A DNA stretch of 64,000 bases from Schistocerca nitens (lineage: Eukaryota; Arthropoda; Insecta; Orthoptera; Acrididae). The stretch is taken from NCBI RefSeq assembly GCF_023898315.1, contig NC_064621.1, positions 14,878,501-14,942,500 of the forward strand, read 5' to 3'. The notes below the pieces were generated by a model that had not been told where the DNA came from, searched no databases, and was given only the letters and a program-made list of their open reading frames with translations. This document shows positions 11,284 to 23,940 of the stretch, piece after piece (the stretch's first letter is position 1; each line of letters begins with the position of its first letter). The position numbers and the translations under genes were made by a program.

Positions 11284-11346
11284 ATCCAAGATGGCGGCCG
11301 TGACGTCATCCAAGATGGTGGCCGTGATGTCATCCAAGATGGCGGC
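11284..11346 (+). repeat. 24-bp tandem repeat with ATGGCGGC and TGACGTCA motifs
   Basis: Two full 24-bp units (11284-11307 and 11308-11331) and a partial third, each starting ATCCAAGATGG. Unit 1 joins CCAAGATGGCGGC to GTGACGTCAT. The first motif resembles the YY1/Pho core and the second is a palindromic CRE/ATF site. The third unit runs on into TTTTGGCGGGAAG, an E2F-like string. Further GGCGGGAAG-type strings follow at about 11410-11480. Confidence 0.75.
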
Positions 11347-12330
11347 TTTTGGCGGGAAGTTTTTATTTTGTTGGGAAGATAGGTCACTAACCTAACTCCC
11401 CCCCTCCCCTAGAAAAATGGCGGGAAGTTCAAATTCCAACAGGATAACGCATGACACCTAAGAAAAATGGCAGGAAGATAGGTGACTTGGGCTACCTCCA
11501 CTAACCTAAGTCATCCAACCGCCACCTCTTCCTAGGAATTGCTGGAAAAAGGACGCAGCCTGTCTGGGCTGCTGGGGAGCATAAGGAAGGAGTGTAATTT
11601 ATTTTGGAACATGTTATTTAGGGATGGAGTAAATGTGTCACACTGACACAAAACACTCGCCCTGATGTGCTCGGGGTCAGAATACACAGTCTGCAGACCT
11701 GTAAGCTACTTCTAAATAACGCTCTCCAGACACGCAAACAACTACTAACTTAAAGAAATAATTTCAGTACAGACTTCCAGACTCCTCCGAAATAATGCAG
11801 CACAGTGATGTGTAGACATGCTAAGAACTCGTAAACTGTCCAAATAGCGCATAGCACAGCCTACAGGCCCACTTACAATAGAATCCAACAGACACGGAAT
11901 CAATGCACGCAGATATCATCCGCCACACCCTGTCCAGTAGAGCGCACAGGAGGCTAGCAACAGCCCCTGTAAAGTGACGCGGCCGTCAGCTGTCAAACCA
12001 TGTACAGCTGCCCTCAAGCATAAGACGGTGACATCCCTTTCATACCTGGTAGCTGAGAAATTCCTATCGAAATACGTGATCACGTAGGCGCCATGATGAT
12101 ATGACCAGATGGGAGCACAAATGCTTCAGGGACACACATGCGCTGTCACAGCCACGAGCCACTGCTGGATGTTGGTTAAAGCTGCCTCCATTTTCAGGTA
12201 TGCAGTCAGTTTTATACTGACGTCACAGAACTCCAAGGCGCGCTCACACAGCTCTCATTTGTGAGACACCTCTGGGCAGCACTTGTCTTTACCGTTGACG
12301 ACAGAGTAGCACGACATTAAAGTCATGTCT

Positions 12331-12460
12331 AACCGTGCTTTTGTTTAACTGCCCAGTGTGACTGATGCAACGCTGTGAAATGCGCACACATAGTTACAAA
12401 CCCTCGCAAGCGCATCTTACATTGTTCTCATACTGATGTCACATGACTATGTAAAAAATA
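12331..12460 (+). repeat. direct repeat, copy 1 of 2
   Basis: Starts AACCGTGCTTTTGTTTAACT and matches 12886-13020 closely, with small indels near the TTTT run and after TTCTCA. The two copies are 555 bp apart, and the sequence between them is not repeated again. Confidence 0.8.
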
Positions 12461-12885
12461 AGAGCCAAGCCGACATCGCTGAAATTATATAGTGTCCCAG
12501 AAATAGTTAACGCTCGCCTTCTTGATGTCTCAGCTTGCATGCACGGAAATTGTTGCCCTAACAGAACTTGTTTACGAAAACAGCGTGGTATAATGCCGAA
12601 TGCAGTCCACCTCACGGACCTAACGTGGTACCCAGTCCATCACGTGTTACCGTTTCTCCTTTCAACACACACAAACGTTCCCTCAGCTATGTAGAGGCTC
12701 CGATATCCCAACACAAAGGATGTGAATGAATCGAGCATTATGACTGGCTCTTATCGAATTTACCCACTGAATTACTGATACCGCTGGTATTGAAGCACTG
12801 TCCGCCTTTTTTCCTTTCTGCAGACGAGAATTTCAGCGGTTATTTTACACAGATCGCCATATTGCACTGGCAATTAAATCTTACA

Positions 12886-13020
12886 AACCGTGCTTTTTTT
12901 TAACTGCCCAGTGTGACTGATGCAACGCCGTGAAATGCGCACACATAGCTACAAACCCTCGCAAGCGCATCTAACATTGTTCTCAATCTTATACTGATGT
13001 CACATGACTATGTATAAAAT
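12886..13020 (+). repeat. direct repeat, copy 2 of 2
   Basis: Second copy of the 12331-12460 sequence, sharing TAACTGCCCAGTGTGACTGA and the ending CACATGACTATGTA. Confidence 0.8.
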
Positions 13021-15078
13021 CCGTATTTGATTATATGTAATCCTACTTAATTAAACTGCTCTCCCACCGAGGACAGGAGCTCGAATATTAGTACGCGAAA
13101 CAGATCTCCGACCCAGCAATATATCACCGCATACCGTGTCGATATAGTAAACGTACAATTCGTATCCTGCGCCAAACAAAATCGTCCCTTTTACATCATT
13201 CATACTTATACCGTGAAGATGGACAGTACTGTATATATATTCCTTACAGCGCTAGATATTTTCCCACAGCCAACGATCACAAGGCATCCACCCACAACGC
13301 GCGATCGGAGCACCCTCAGCGAACCGAAGTCGCTCTCAGAACTGTTCTACAAATTCGGGATCGTTTCCCCCAGCAGAAACACGTTTATGTTCTGCTCCGA
13401 ACCTGCATCCTTACTTGCTCGCTTTTCTACACACATCTCCAGACTCGGGGATTACGATAACACACATATTTCGTTTGGCATGGTTCGCCATAATATTATA
13501 CCACTTCCGTGGTGCTTCTCGATATCAAGCACTAGGCAGCATGCTACCGATCGCTCTCGCAACATAATTTCCAAGATATGGACTGGGAATTATTTCTCTA
13601 CAAACCCAAATCTTAAGCTAGGTGGAGCATGCTCTAGACCGCTGAGTAACTAGAAACAAACAGACGAGAAATGATATTTCCACCCACGAATACCGATCTC
13701 GGTGATGTAACAGATTCGAAATCATCCCTTTAATTTACAAGGTCAACTAAGGTGTTTCTCACGTCTAGAAAACTGGCAAACATGTCTTCCACATGCCCGA
13801 TGCACACCCCACAATCGATCTCCTCTCAACTAAATAAAGGCGCGAAATGTGCAGAAGCAGTCGACCGAACAATTTACATGGGAGGGAATAACGGTCCAGT
13901 GAAAACGTACCTCCATACACAATCTTCTCAAATTTCCCTCTTGATCACGAAAGTCACCCGACACATACTAAGTATTAGTTCACTATTCGGTCGTCTAGAG
14001 GATGGCAAAGTTAACTCAGATACATTCCTAAATTCCAACAGGTCTCTGCACTTGGATGGCTGCTGCCGTTAATGGAAAATGTGAATCATTCCCGCACATG
14101 TCACCGACGCTGCAGACCGAGCATGCACAGGTAGAATGAATCATCCTAAGAAATCGGTCACATATATATTTTATCCCTGTGCTTACAACTAAATGTTACG
14201 ATTGCGGTCTCAATTGAAAGGCATTCGACAATGAGCCAAGTATCCGAAATACACCCTACTGAAGGCTGAGGCTGTGGAAATGGAAATATCTGTACCTTCC
14301 ATACGACTGGACATAGTCATTTCCTTTACACATTTCGGAACACACATACATTATAAGCCTGATGCTAAAATGCAGACAAATCACGTGCCCCCCACTACTA
14401 CTAAGTAGAATACTTGACGAATAAATGATTCCACACGATGCAAAATAATACCGAGCGAAAATCAACAATGGGTGGGCTTATCTCTTAGGTTTTTTATGCG
14501 AGTGCTACCACTGTGTCTTAGAAAGAGAGATGTAATCGGCCAGATGTTAAAAAAACCAGATCGCCACAACTACTGTATGTTACTGTCACAAGCAGTCTTG
14601 GTTCTACAGGTGCACACAAGTATCCATGTTAAAAGCTATACCCACTTTACAAATCGAGGTATGACATTAACTCTTCTGAATGAGGTGGTTTTTTTTCCCC
14701 CCCCTTCAGGCAAATACCATGACGGTGATCGTAGGAATGTGATTATCAGACCAACATGTAGCCCCCAAGGCAATCTCATGATAAAATTACCGCATTTTGA
14801 ATGCGATTCGGCTAAGGAACATGGTATGTAAGCGGTATTTGCGACTCCCTCACACCGCCCCAGCTAGATAATTCTATAGTATTTGTAGCGCATTCTGTCT
14901 CGATACGATATCAAAGGTTCCACGATATATCCACTGAGTGCCTCATATTGCACTCATGTACACGATCAGTGTTTCGGTGCTATCCACCCCAGAAGGTGCT
15001 GTCTGTCCATCAAAACTCTTTCCCCCAACTCAAACAAGCGATGTCAGTCAATCATTATGTGGTAACCAACAGTGTGGC

Positions 15079-15272
15079 GCCGGCCGAAGTGGCCGTGCGG
15101 TTGAAGGCGCTGCAGTCTGGAACCGCAAGACCGCTACGGTCGCAGGTTCGAATCCTGCCTCGGGCATGGTTGTTTGTGATGTCCTTAGGTTAGTTAGGTT
15201 TAACTAGTTCTAAGTTCTAGGGGACTAATGACCTCAGCAGTTGAGTCCCATAGTGCTCAGAGCCATTTTGAG
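15079..15272 (+). mobile_element. tRNA-derived SINE, full length
   Basis: A 194-bp SINE. Its 5' part is a tRNA-like head with an A-box-like GTGGCCGTGCGGTTGAAGGC and a B box GGTTCGAATCC at 15145-15155. The body contains GTTAGTTAGGTTTAA and ends CTCAGAGCCATTTTGAG. It is flanked by a perfect 13-bp target duplication, CCAACAGTGTGGC (15066-15078 and 15273-15285). Further copies of the same family lie at 18608-18808, 37433-37631 and 48882-49021. SINEs have no protein and depend on a partner LINE for movement. Confidence 0.92.
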
Positions 15273-15285
15273 CCAACAGTGTGGC

Positions 15286-17430
15286 AGTGGACGGATGAAA
15301 TGGAAAAGACACCATCGATGTACTCTAATAATGAGCATCGCAGCTGATAGTGCGAACAATTTTAGCAATTTTACAGTAAGTTCAACACCGACCAATGATG
15401 TGACAGCATGTTTCCCCAATTTCAGTATCATAGCTATTATCGTAGTACACCAGACAGCGCTCCACATATTTCTATCACCTCAATCATAGTGTTTAATTTA
15501 CGATCTATCTCCCTGCGTATGGGAGTCACAGAGCATTCTCGCTGTCTTAGGGTAAAATTAGAGACTGAAATACCCTCCTCACACTGTCATTGATGAAACC
15601 ACCCTGCAGCACCGTTAGCGAATTAATCTATGACCGACCAGAAGAAGACTGCTACGCTTCACGTCTCGGGAACGAATGGAGCTTTCTGAGGCCTCACTCC
15701 TCTCGAGTTGCGCCCATGTCGAGGAGCTTAGCACTCCTTATCGATGTTTAGTAACAGATTTCAAAGTGTCGTCATGTAATAGCAGACAGTTAAGAAGAAC
15801 ACGAAACAAATGACTTGTATGTGCAATGGAGCTCCAGACAGATGGAGTTCGACGCAGTTTTACGTAAATCAACCAAGCTATCAACTCTGTTGTTCTATAG
15901 TCTAGGATCGGTACCTGGAAGGTATTGGTAAGAGAGAACATAAACACACGCACTCCTAAGGCTACAATGTTCTGCCCTTAAAACGGGCTATAATGTTAGA
16001 TCGTCTGCGTTTCCGACCTATCAGTCGTATGGAATGTAGCGTTGTTAATATTCCATTGTGAGAAATATATTTCAGGCACATCACATACATCCTTCTTCCC
16101 AGTTTCTCTACGATGAACTATTTTATCGAACAGTAAAACGAAAAAATTACTTACGTAAAACATTTGCTCTGCATGATAAGAGAACAATATAGTTTTCCGG
16201 AGAGGTATATTGTCCACTGCTCACATCTGATCACGGTTCAGAAATTATACGATGCCTGCATCACGCCTATATAAAATGATCGTTAGTAGCGGAGGATACC
16301 TCCTACAAGGAAACAGATAAACGCATAGCAGCAGCGTCCGACATGTGAAAATTACAAGTTATTCCGTCACTAACGCTGTAAACAGCACATCTTTCGGGAA
16401 AATGTGTACACGGGGATTGCAGCGCCTCACAAGCTCCTATCACTAACTTAGTTATGATGCTGAAGTCTCGATTTTACACCCAAGATTCGGCAGGGGGGAT
16501 GGCGTACAAGTTAAGCTGCTTGCCGACAAGTGGAAACACATGGGTGAGAAAGAAGTTAGTCGTTTGTGGAAAGAATCTAAGCTGAAGTTAAGCCAACAAC
16601 AATTCTCTTAGCGATCATATAAATAAAGAGATTAGAAGCTACTTAAGGATATGCTTCAAATGGAAGTACAAAGAATGTTGCCTTTCACCTGGTTCTCCGT
16701 TTTATTACCATCGGTCACCCTGATATCCTCTCCTCCACCACCACCAAAATCCAAAAGCACAACAATGGAAACCTTCTACTATACATTTAGTCATTAAAAT
16801 AAGATGACCAGACGTACTCATTTCTGCGGACAGTCCTCAGTTTTCAAGCTTTGCCCTGATTTTCCTAAAAGTTCATTGAGGACAACGAATGTCATGAATT
16901 TCATATTTTTTGGTCTCGGAATTTACAATTTTCCAAAATAACTGAAATAGGAAGAATAAGCTGTTCATGTTAAACAAGAACTCAGCTGAATATACAAGTG
17001 CAACCAAATCTGGCATCAATTACCGATTTTATTTAAATGCAACAAAATGGACTTCTTTCTGCGGAGAACGAATTTTTCCTTGAATTTAGAAATTATGCTG
17101 TACTGATGGGAAACATGTCGAATCATCGAACTAGGTCATCTGGAGAATGTAGAGCTATTTCGTTTCTGTTTTAATTGACATATTTTTGGAATAAGGAATA
17201 AATCTCATTTTTTTCAGCAGCCACTTTCCTGCAGTAAAATAAATAAGTGACACCTTGTTTGCATTTTCTGTTGAACGTTCTTTAACTTTTATTAGGCACA
17301 CCGGTGACGCAGTGGTCTAATTGCTTCCCGTTTCGTTATCAGTAGAGGCAGTTTTAATTTTGCATTAGGCAGAGACAACGTGTTTAGTTTCTTCAAAGCT
17401 AAGTCAAGACTTATCAAGTAACTGTTCGGT
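15286..17430. other. non-coding stretch, nothing recognised
   Basis: No protein family, RNA gene or repeat recognised. The short frames on both strands look like chance. Confidence 0.4.
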
Positions 17431-20330
17431 GTTGTTGTTGTGGTATTCAGTCCAGACACTGATTTGTGCAGCTCTCCATGCTACTCTATCCTCTGCAAGC
17501 TTCTTCATCTCCAAGTAACTACTGCACCCTACAGCCTTCTGAATCTTCTTAGTGTATTCATCTCTGGGTCTCCCTCTACGATTTTTACCCTTCATGTTGC
17601 TCTCCAATATTGAATTCGTGTTCCCTTGATGCCTCAGAACGTGTCCTACCAACCGATCCCTTCTTTTAGTCAAGTTTTGCCACAAATTTCTCTTCTACTC
17701 AATATTATTCAGTACCTCTTCATTAGTTATGTGATATGCCCATCTAATCTTCAGCATTCTTCTGTAGCACCACATTTTGAAAGCTTCTATTCTCTTCTTG
17801 TATAAACTATTAGCGTCCATTTTTCACTTCCATATATGGCTACACTTCGTACAAATACTTTTAGAAATGACTTCCTGACACTTAAATCAATAGTCGATGT
17901 AAACAAATTTCTCTTCTTTAGAAAAGCTTTTCTTGGCATTTTATATCCTCTATACTTAGACCATCATCAGTTATTTTGCTCCCCAAAGTGTGTCATTTCC
18001 TCCTTTTGTTGATGTTCATCTTATATCATCATTCCATTCAACTGCTCTTCCAAGTCCTTTGCTGTCTCTGAGAGAATTACAATGTCATTTCTTCTCCATA
18101 GATTTTTATTCCTACTCCAAATTTTTCTTTTGTTTCCTTTTCTGCTTGATCAATATACAGATTGAATAACATCGGAGATAGGCTACAACCCTGTCTCAAT
18201 CCCTTCCCAACCACAGCTTCCCTTTCATGCCCTCGACTCTTATAACATCCATCTGGTTTCAGTACAAATTGTAAATAGCCTTTCGCTTCCTTTATTTGAC
18301 CCCTGCCACCTTCAGAATTTGAAAGAGAGTATTCCAGTTAACGTTGTCAAAAGCTTTCTCTAAGTCTACAAATGCTAGAAACGTAGGTTTGACTTTCCTT
18401 AATATATCTTCTAAGATAAGTCGTAGGGTCAGTATTGCCTCACATCTCCCAACATTTCTATGGAATCCGAACTGATCTTCCCCAATGTCGGCTTCTACCA
18501 GTCTTTCCATTCGTCTGTAAAGAATTCGTGTTAGTATTTTGCAGCGGTGACTTATTAAGCTGATAGTTCGGTAATTTTCACACCTGTCAACACCTGCTTT
18601 CTTTGGTTCAAAATGGTTCAAATGGCTCTGAGCACTATGCGACTTAACTTCTGAGGTCATCAGTCGCGAGAACTTAGAAATAATTAAACCTAACTAACCT
18701 AAGGACGGCACACACATTCATGCCCGAGGCAGGATTCGAACCTGCGACCGTAGCGGTAGCTCGGTTCCAGACTGTAGCTCCTAGAAGCGCGCGGCCACTC
18801 TGGCTGGCGCTTTCTTTGGTACCGGAATTACTATATTCTTCTTGAAGTCTAAGGGTGTTTCGCCTGTCTGATACATCTTGCTCACCAGTTGGTAGAGTTT
18901 TGTCAGGGCTGGCTCTACCAAGGCTATCAGTAGTTCTAATGGAATGTTGTCTACTCCCAGTGCCTTGTTTCGTCTTCGGTCTTTCAGGGCTCTGTCAATT
19001 TCTTCACCCAATATCATATCTCCCATTTTATCTTCATCTACATCCTTTTCCACTTCAATAATATTGTCCTCAAGTACATCGCCCTTGTATAGACCCTCTA
19101 TATACTCCTACCACCTTTCTGCTTTCCCTTCTTTGCTTAGAACTGGGTTTTCCATCTGAGCTCTTGATATCCATACTAGTGGTTCTCTTTTCTCCAAGTT
19201 CTCTTTAATTTTCCTGTAGGCAGTATCTATCTTACCCCTAGTGATATATGCCTCTACATCCTTACATTTGTCGTCTAGCCATCCCTGCTTAGCCATTTTG
19301 CACTTCCCGTCGATCTCATTTTTGAGACGTCTGTATTCCTTTCTGCCTACTTCGTTTACTGCATTTTTATATTTTTTCCTTTCATCAATTAAATTCAACT
19401 CTCTTCTGTTACCCAATGATTTCTACTAGCCCTCGTCTTTTTACCTACCTGATACTCTGCTGTCTTCACTATTTCATCTCCCAAAGCTACCCAGTCTTCT
19501 TCTACTGTATTTCTTTATCGTATTCCTGTCAATCGTTCCCTAATGCTCTCTCGGAAACTGTCTGCAGCCTCTGGTTCGTTCAGCTTATCCAGGTCTCATC
19601 TCCTTAAATTCCTTTCTTACTGCAGTTTCCTTAGTTTTTATCTGCAATTCATAACCAATAGATTGTAGTTAGAGTCCACACCTGCCCCTAAAAATGTCTT
19701 ACAATTTAAAACCTGGTTCCTAAATCTCTGTCTTACCATTGTATAATCTATCTTAAACCTTTCAATGTCTCTAGGCCTCTTCCACGTATAGAACCTTCTT
19801 TCATGGTTCTTAAATCAAGAGTTAGTTATGATTAAGTTATTTTCTGTGCAAAATTCTACCAGGCGGATTTCTCTTTCAATCCCTACCCCCATCCCATATT
19901 CACATACCACTTTCCCTTCTCTTCCTTTTCCTACTACCGAATTCCAGTCCCCCCAAGACTATTAAATTTTCGTCTCTCTTCACTATCTGAATAATTTCTT
20001 CTATCTCATCATACATCAATCTCTTCGTCATCTGGCTTATAAACTTGTACTACTGTGGTAGGCGTGGGCTGCGTGTCTATCTTGACTACTATAATACTTT
20101 CACTATGCTTTTCGTAGTAGCTGACCCTCGCTATATCTTTTTATTCGCTAATAAACCTACTCTTGCGTTACCCCTATTTGATTTTGTATTTATAACCCTG
20201 TATTGACCTGACCAGAACTCTTGTTCCTCCTGCCACCGAACTTCACTAATTCCCATTATATCTAACTTCAACCTATCCATATCCCTTTTTAAATGTTCTA
20301 ACCTACCTGCCCGATTAAGGGATCTGACAT
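17404..20330 (-). pseudogene. RTE ORF2 (endonuclease and reverse transcriptase), copy A
   Basis: Degenerate coding region of copy A. The longest uninterrupted pieces are 90-120 codons: 17404-17685, 18292-18600, 18781-19053 and 19108-19416 (minus). Comparison with copies B and C shows deletions, including one that removes the second half of the NGMDSVLKG block and another that removes the catalytic FADD residues. The reverse transcriptase is split by the SINE at 18608-18808. The coding potential is lost. Confidence 0.8.
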
Positions 20331-20748
20331 TCCATGCTGCGATCCGTAGAACGCCAGTTTTGTTTCTCCTGATAACGACGTCCTCTTGAATAGTCCACGT
20401 CCGGAGATGCGAATGGGGAATTATTTTACCCAGGAGGACGCCGTCATCATATAATCATACAGTAAAGCTGCATGCCCTCGGGAAAAATTACGGCTGTAGT
20501 TACCCCTTGCTTTCAGCCGTTTGCAGTACGAGCACAGGAAGACCGTTTTGGTTAACGTTACAAGGCCAGATAAATCTATCATCCAGATTGTTGCCCCTGC
20601 AACTACTGAAAAGGCTACTGACCATCTTCAGGAACCACATATTTGTCTGGCCTCTCAATAGATTCCCCTCCGTTGTGGTTGCACCTACGGTACGGCTATC
20701 TGTATCGCTGAGGCACGCAAGCCTTCCCACCAACAGCAAGGTCCATGG
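17431..20748 (-). mobile_element. RTE-type LINE, copy A (broken, carries a SINE)
   Basis: Minus-strand LINE whose 3' end is a CAACAA-type tail (TGTTGTTGTTGTGG on the plus strand near 17431). Its 5' UTR runs to about 20748 and is shared with copy C. Recognisable pieces on the minus strand are the C-terminal block LVGHVLRHQGN…NRRGRPRDEYTKKIQK (17404-17685), a reverse transcriptase segment with FLAFVDLEKAFDNVNWNT (18292-18600), the RT N-terminal part (18781-19053) and a weak endonuclease region (19.4-20.3 kb). Gaps and frame changes are many, and the bases that would encode the catalytic FADD box are deleted. It is the oldest-looking of the three RTE copies. An APE-type nuclease plus this C-terminal block suits the RTE clade, whose endonuclease is often annotated as craniofacial development protein 2-like. 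Confidence 0.88.
18608..18808 (-). mobile_element. tRNA-derived SINE inside RTE copy A
   Basis: Same family as 15079-15272, in reverse orientation. The B box reads GGTTCGAATCC on the minus strand near 18730. It is flanked by a perfect 12-bp target duplication, GCTTTCTTTGGT (18596-18607 and 18809-18820). It interrupts the LINE reverse transcriptase, so it is younger than copy A. Confidence 0.92.
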
Positions 20749-21499
20749 TTCTGTTCCGTATGCTTTTGAAAATAATTCGGTGTTTTAGTTTTTCCTCTCT
20801 TCCATTTTTTCTCCTCATTTGCTCGATTTCTTCGCTGTTTGATTTGAAGTTAATTTTTTGCACTCTTTGCCACCACTAAAATTTTGCCGCCCTAGGTGGC
20901 CGCGTATTCTTGCCTAATGGTTGAATTGTCCCTGATCGACAGTCAACATCGTGCACGTAACAGAACTGGGTAGTGAGACCACAATCAAACAAATACATTG
21001 CAACAAGATGTGTTGAACATAAACATTCAGTCCAAGTGATAAATACGAATTTTGTATTATGGTTGTGATACAAGATATTTCTTTTTGACTGCAATATTTG
21101 GAGTTAAACTCTTTTTTGTCGCAACGTTAAGAAGCACACAGAATTCCCTTTAGCGTTCGGTCGCAGACCTCGAATCTTTCTGCAGTTCTTACGCTCTTCA
21201 TCACGGAAAACGGTTGTTCATGGAAATACGTTAACCCAAATGTAAAAGTAATGTTAGCTGCATTCCTGTGTAGCTATGGAAACTCTTCTACATGAACGTC
21301 ACGATACCATCTTAACAAACTGCTTGTTTTGTAATACCTGCCCTTGAGTAGAGTGCAGTTCTGGACATTAAATAATTCGAATTACATTTCCGAAGGCAGA
21401 ATATCTGGTGCAGTGGAAAATGAAGTGTCAAATAATCTGAATAATCTGCTCAGGTCCTTCAACCTTGTCACAAAATACTGACAGAGTTGCACGATATTT
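20749..21499. other. non-coding, nothing recognised
   Basis: No supported gene. May include the degraded 3' part of the hAT element that lies to the right on the minus strand. Confidence 0.4.
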
Positions 21500-22560
21500 T
21501 GTTGATAAGTTCTGAAACTTTAGGTTCAGGGTAACTGTAGTGATGAAAGGCTTTCAGGGAACGTTAGGTTTCTTTTATGAATCAGTCTTTCAAGTACACG
21601 GAACGTGTGCGTGAATGCATGTTGGAAACAAACATTCTTTACTTGTGCTGTCAAATTTAAGTGTCTCATAGTATCAGCGAGAAGCCAAGTCCGTATAAAA
21701 TTTGTCGTCACTGAATACTGGCTGTCTCTCTCCTTTCATTTTCATGAATAGGCCGATTTCCTTCCGAAGTGTAAGGAGTATATCGCGAACTTTGCTTGTA
21801 CTAAGCCATCGTACCGCACAATGATAAGGTACCTCACCATATTTTGCTTCCAGATCTTGCAAAAACCTTCTTAACTGTCGCTGATCGACACCAATGCGCC
21901 TTAAAAAATTCTCACACTGTACGATGACTTTCATGTCGTCGCTATACTGCGCGCTTTCTGCGCGAAGCGCCCCCTCGTTGACAAAGCAGTGTATATTTGA
22001 TATCTTTCCCAAATTCGGTCATGAATTTTTTCTTTGATACTAGCCACAAAAACTTGCTGACGCCCAAGTATTAGAGGTGCTTCATCTGTCGCGATAAAAC
22101 AGAGCCTGCCGCAAGGCAAACACATGTTTTCAGCGGATTCAGACATGACATCAGACATATCGCGACCCGCGTTGTGTAGTCCATAGGTACCACCTCTAAG
22201 AGCTCCTCGAAAACCCCTAGTTTCGAGTCAACACCACGCACAACAGATTATTGAAAGCCGCGCGTAGCCTGCCACATCAGTGGTTTCAGTAAGCGTTAAT
22301 CAATAAGTTGATTTTCCAGATTCACGCTCATAAGTCGGATCCGACGAGAATCTGTTTGCTTGGAGATACAAACGTCTTCAGATTCCTTTATCTCTCTTTG
22401 CATAAGCGGTCTACGACGGTCACAGCAAACACGATTTGAAGAGAGTCCCCACTGAAACTGACACGCCACTTGTTGCAATGACGTGCGCAACTTTGTAGCT
22501 TGCTCATAATGCCGCATTAGTTGAATGTTCCTTCACGTCAGCGATGTAAATCGTTGCATG
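21500..22560 (-). pseudogene. hAT-superfamily transposase relic (GTF2IRD2/ZBED-like)
   Basis: Minus-strand pieces appear in this order. LMRHYEQATKLRTSL (22517) looks like the end of a BED zinc finger (RHY.t.H). 22158-21931 carries FIATDEAPLILGRQQVF, the first catalytic Asp block. 22012-21674 carries HCFVNEGALRAESA, the long CENFLRRIGVDQRQLRRFL helix, then YHCAVRWLSTSKVRD and LRKEIGLFMKMKGE. This series is typical of hAT transposases of the kind domesticated in GTF2IRD2. The frames shift between pieces and stops follow near 21674. The third catalytic block and the C-terminal dimerisation region are not seen. It is broken. Confidence 0.7.
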
Positions 22561-23082
22561 AAATTAAACGTATGATAACAATTGAAATTGAAGCGCAAGA
22601 AGAACACGTTGAAGGTATACTGTGAGTTTTTTCTGCCTCAAAAGAACCTGTTGTTATTGTCCGCCCTGTTTCCTTGCGTCACCGTCCATCAAAATTTGTG
22701 ACGTGAAGGGACGCGTAGGGACGCCGAGTATTGTACTTCTTCAATTTATTAAGCACATCTTATGGCATTTCAGGCCGAGGGAACGCAACTTTTCGACAGA
22801 CAAGAAGTATTCTTTCCAACAAATGGAAAATGACAAGGGTCTATGAAGAGTGGGCGAGTTGAGGCGTGCCCGAAACTGACTTGCTTGATGGACAGCGTTG
22901 GAACGAAACAGACGTACAGGTGTTGAATAGAAATATGGAAAAACAGCGATATATGCATGCTCGAACGAAAATGCAGGTTGCACAGTTGTATTTGACCACG
23001 AACGGCACCTGTGCAGTGTCCTCAATACGTTGCAAGTGTCAGTCGAGATCAGAACAGGGTGCTGTGTAGTTGTGAGTGCATT
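22561..23082. other. non-coding, nothing recognised
   Basis: Short frames on both strands overlap one another and carry no motif. Confidence 0.4.
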
Positions 23083-23940
23083 ATGTTGGAGCTAATTGAA
23101 ATCGAACGTCGGAAAATTGTTGGTTCTCGTATGGTAGGTGCTTCCGTAACCAAGGGAGTCGGAGTTACATGTTCCAAGAGGTACGGTATGGAAGATTTAT
23201 ACCACAGTCAGGGAAAACATGATCCACTAAGTCAAAACACGGACGTAACTGTGTGTTGAGCGATCGTGACAGACATCACTGACGATGATTGTGATGAAAA
23301 ATAAGAATACGGCAGCTGCAAAGGCCACTGCGCAACACAATGTCGCACACGCCAACTCCGTCAGCAACCATTTATCGGTGGTGCAAATGCCAGGAAATAG
23401 TGGCGCAGAAGCCACTAAACCTGGAGCAACGGATGAAAGTGATTTGGCCGGATGAGTTTCACACTGTTTCTAATTTCTGTAAGAGTTTAGGTACCAAAAG
23501 TGAAATATGGCGGGGGTTCGGTGATGATTTGGGCAGCCATAGTGGTATTCCGCGGGCCCCATGGCTACCCTGCAAGGTCGCATCACTGCAAAGGATTACG
23601 TGACAATTTTGGCTGATCAGCTCTATCCCATGGTACAGTGTTTGTTTCTCAATGGTGATGCTGTGTTCCAGGACGACAGGTCCCCTGTTCACACAGCTCG
23701 TGTGGTCCAGCACTGGTTTTGTGAGCGCGAGGATGAATTAGCAAATCTTCCGTGACCACCACCGTTACCAGATCTCAGCATTATCTAATTTGGAGAGAAG
23801 AGTGCTTGATCGCTATCCACCTGAACTTGCCACATTTTGCAAGAAGAATGGTATAAGATTCCCTTGAAGACCATGCGACATTTGTATTTAACCATTCCGA
23901 GACGACTGGTAAGTGCTTTGAATGCCAAATGTTTTCCTAC
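23083..23940 (+). pseudogene. Tc1-like transposase relic
   Basis: Plus-strand reading begins MLELIEIERRKIVGSRMVGA (23083), a typical Tc1 paired-type N-terminus. SDRDRRH-type sequence and a KNKNTAAAKATAQHN block follow near 23300. A GGGSVMIWAA-type segment appears near 23520 in a shifted frame. VFQDDRSPVHTARVVQHWF (near 23670) is the second catalytic Asp block. The tail EEWYKIPLKTMRHLYLTIPRR (near 23840) matches the Tc1 C-terminus. The third acidic block (PPLPDLSII) is degraded. At least five frame changes or stops are present. Terminal inverted repeats were not located. Confidence 0.8.

Larger units (their letters stand above)
11347..15065. other. unrecognised region with a long-spaced direct repeat
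   Basis: No protein family is recognised, although there are open frames (13213-13653, 146 codons; 14472-14831, 119 codons; both plus). They contain no known motif and have no support as genes. A direct repeat of about 130 bp lies inside (12331-12460 and 12886-13020). The base composition is more even than in the AT-rich flanks. Confidence 0.4.

Noticed and set aside
13213-13653. 146-codon frame as a host protein
   Set aside because: No recognisable domain, no splice context that I can support, and similar-length frames appear elsewhere by chance.
15101-15160. tRNA gene in the SINE head
   Set aside because: B box is perfect but there is no matching acceptor stem, and the unit continues into a SINE body with a target duplication.
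17290-17360. tRNA-like string GGTGACGCAGTGGTCTAATT
   Set aside because: Resembles a SINE head A box, but no B box or body follows.
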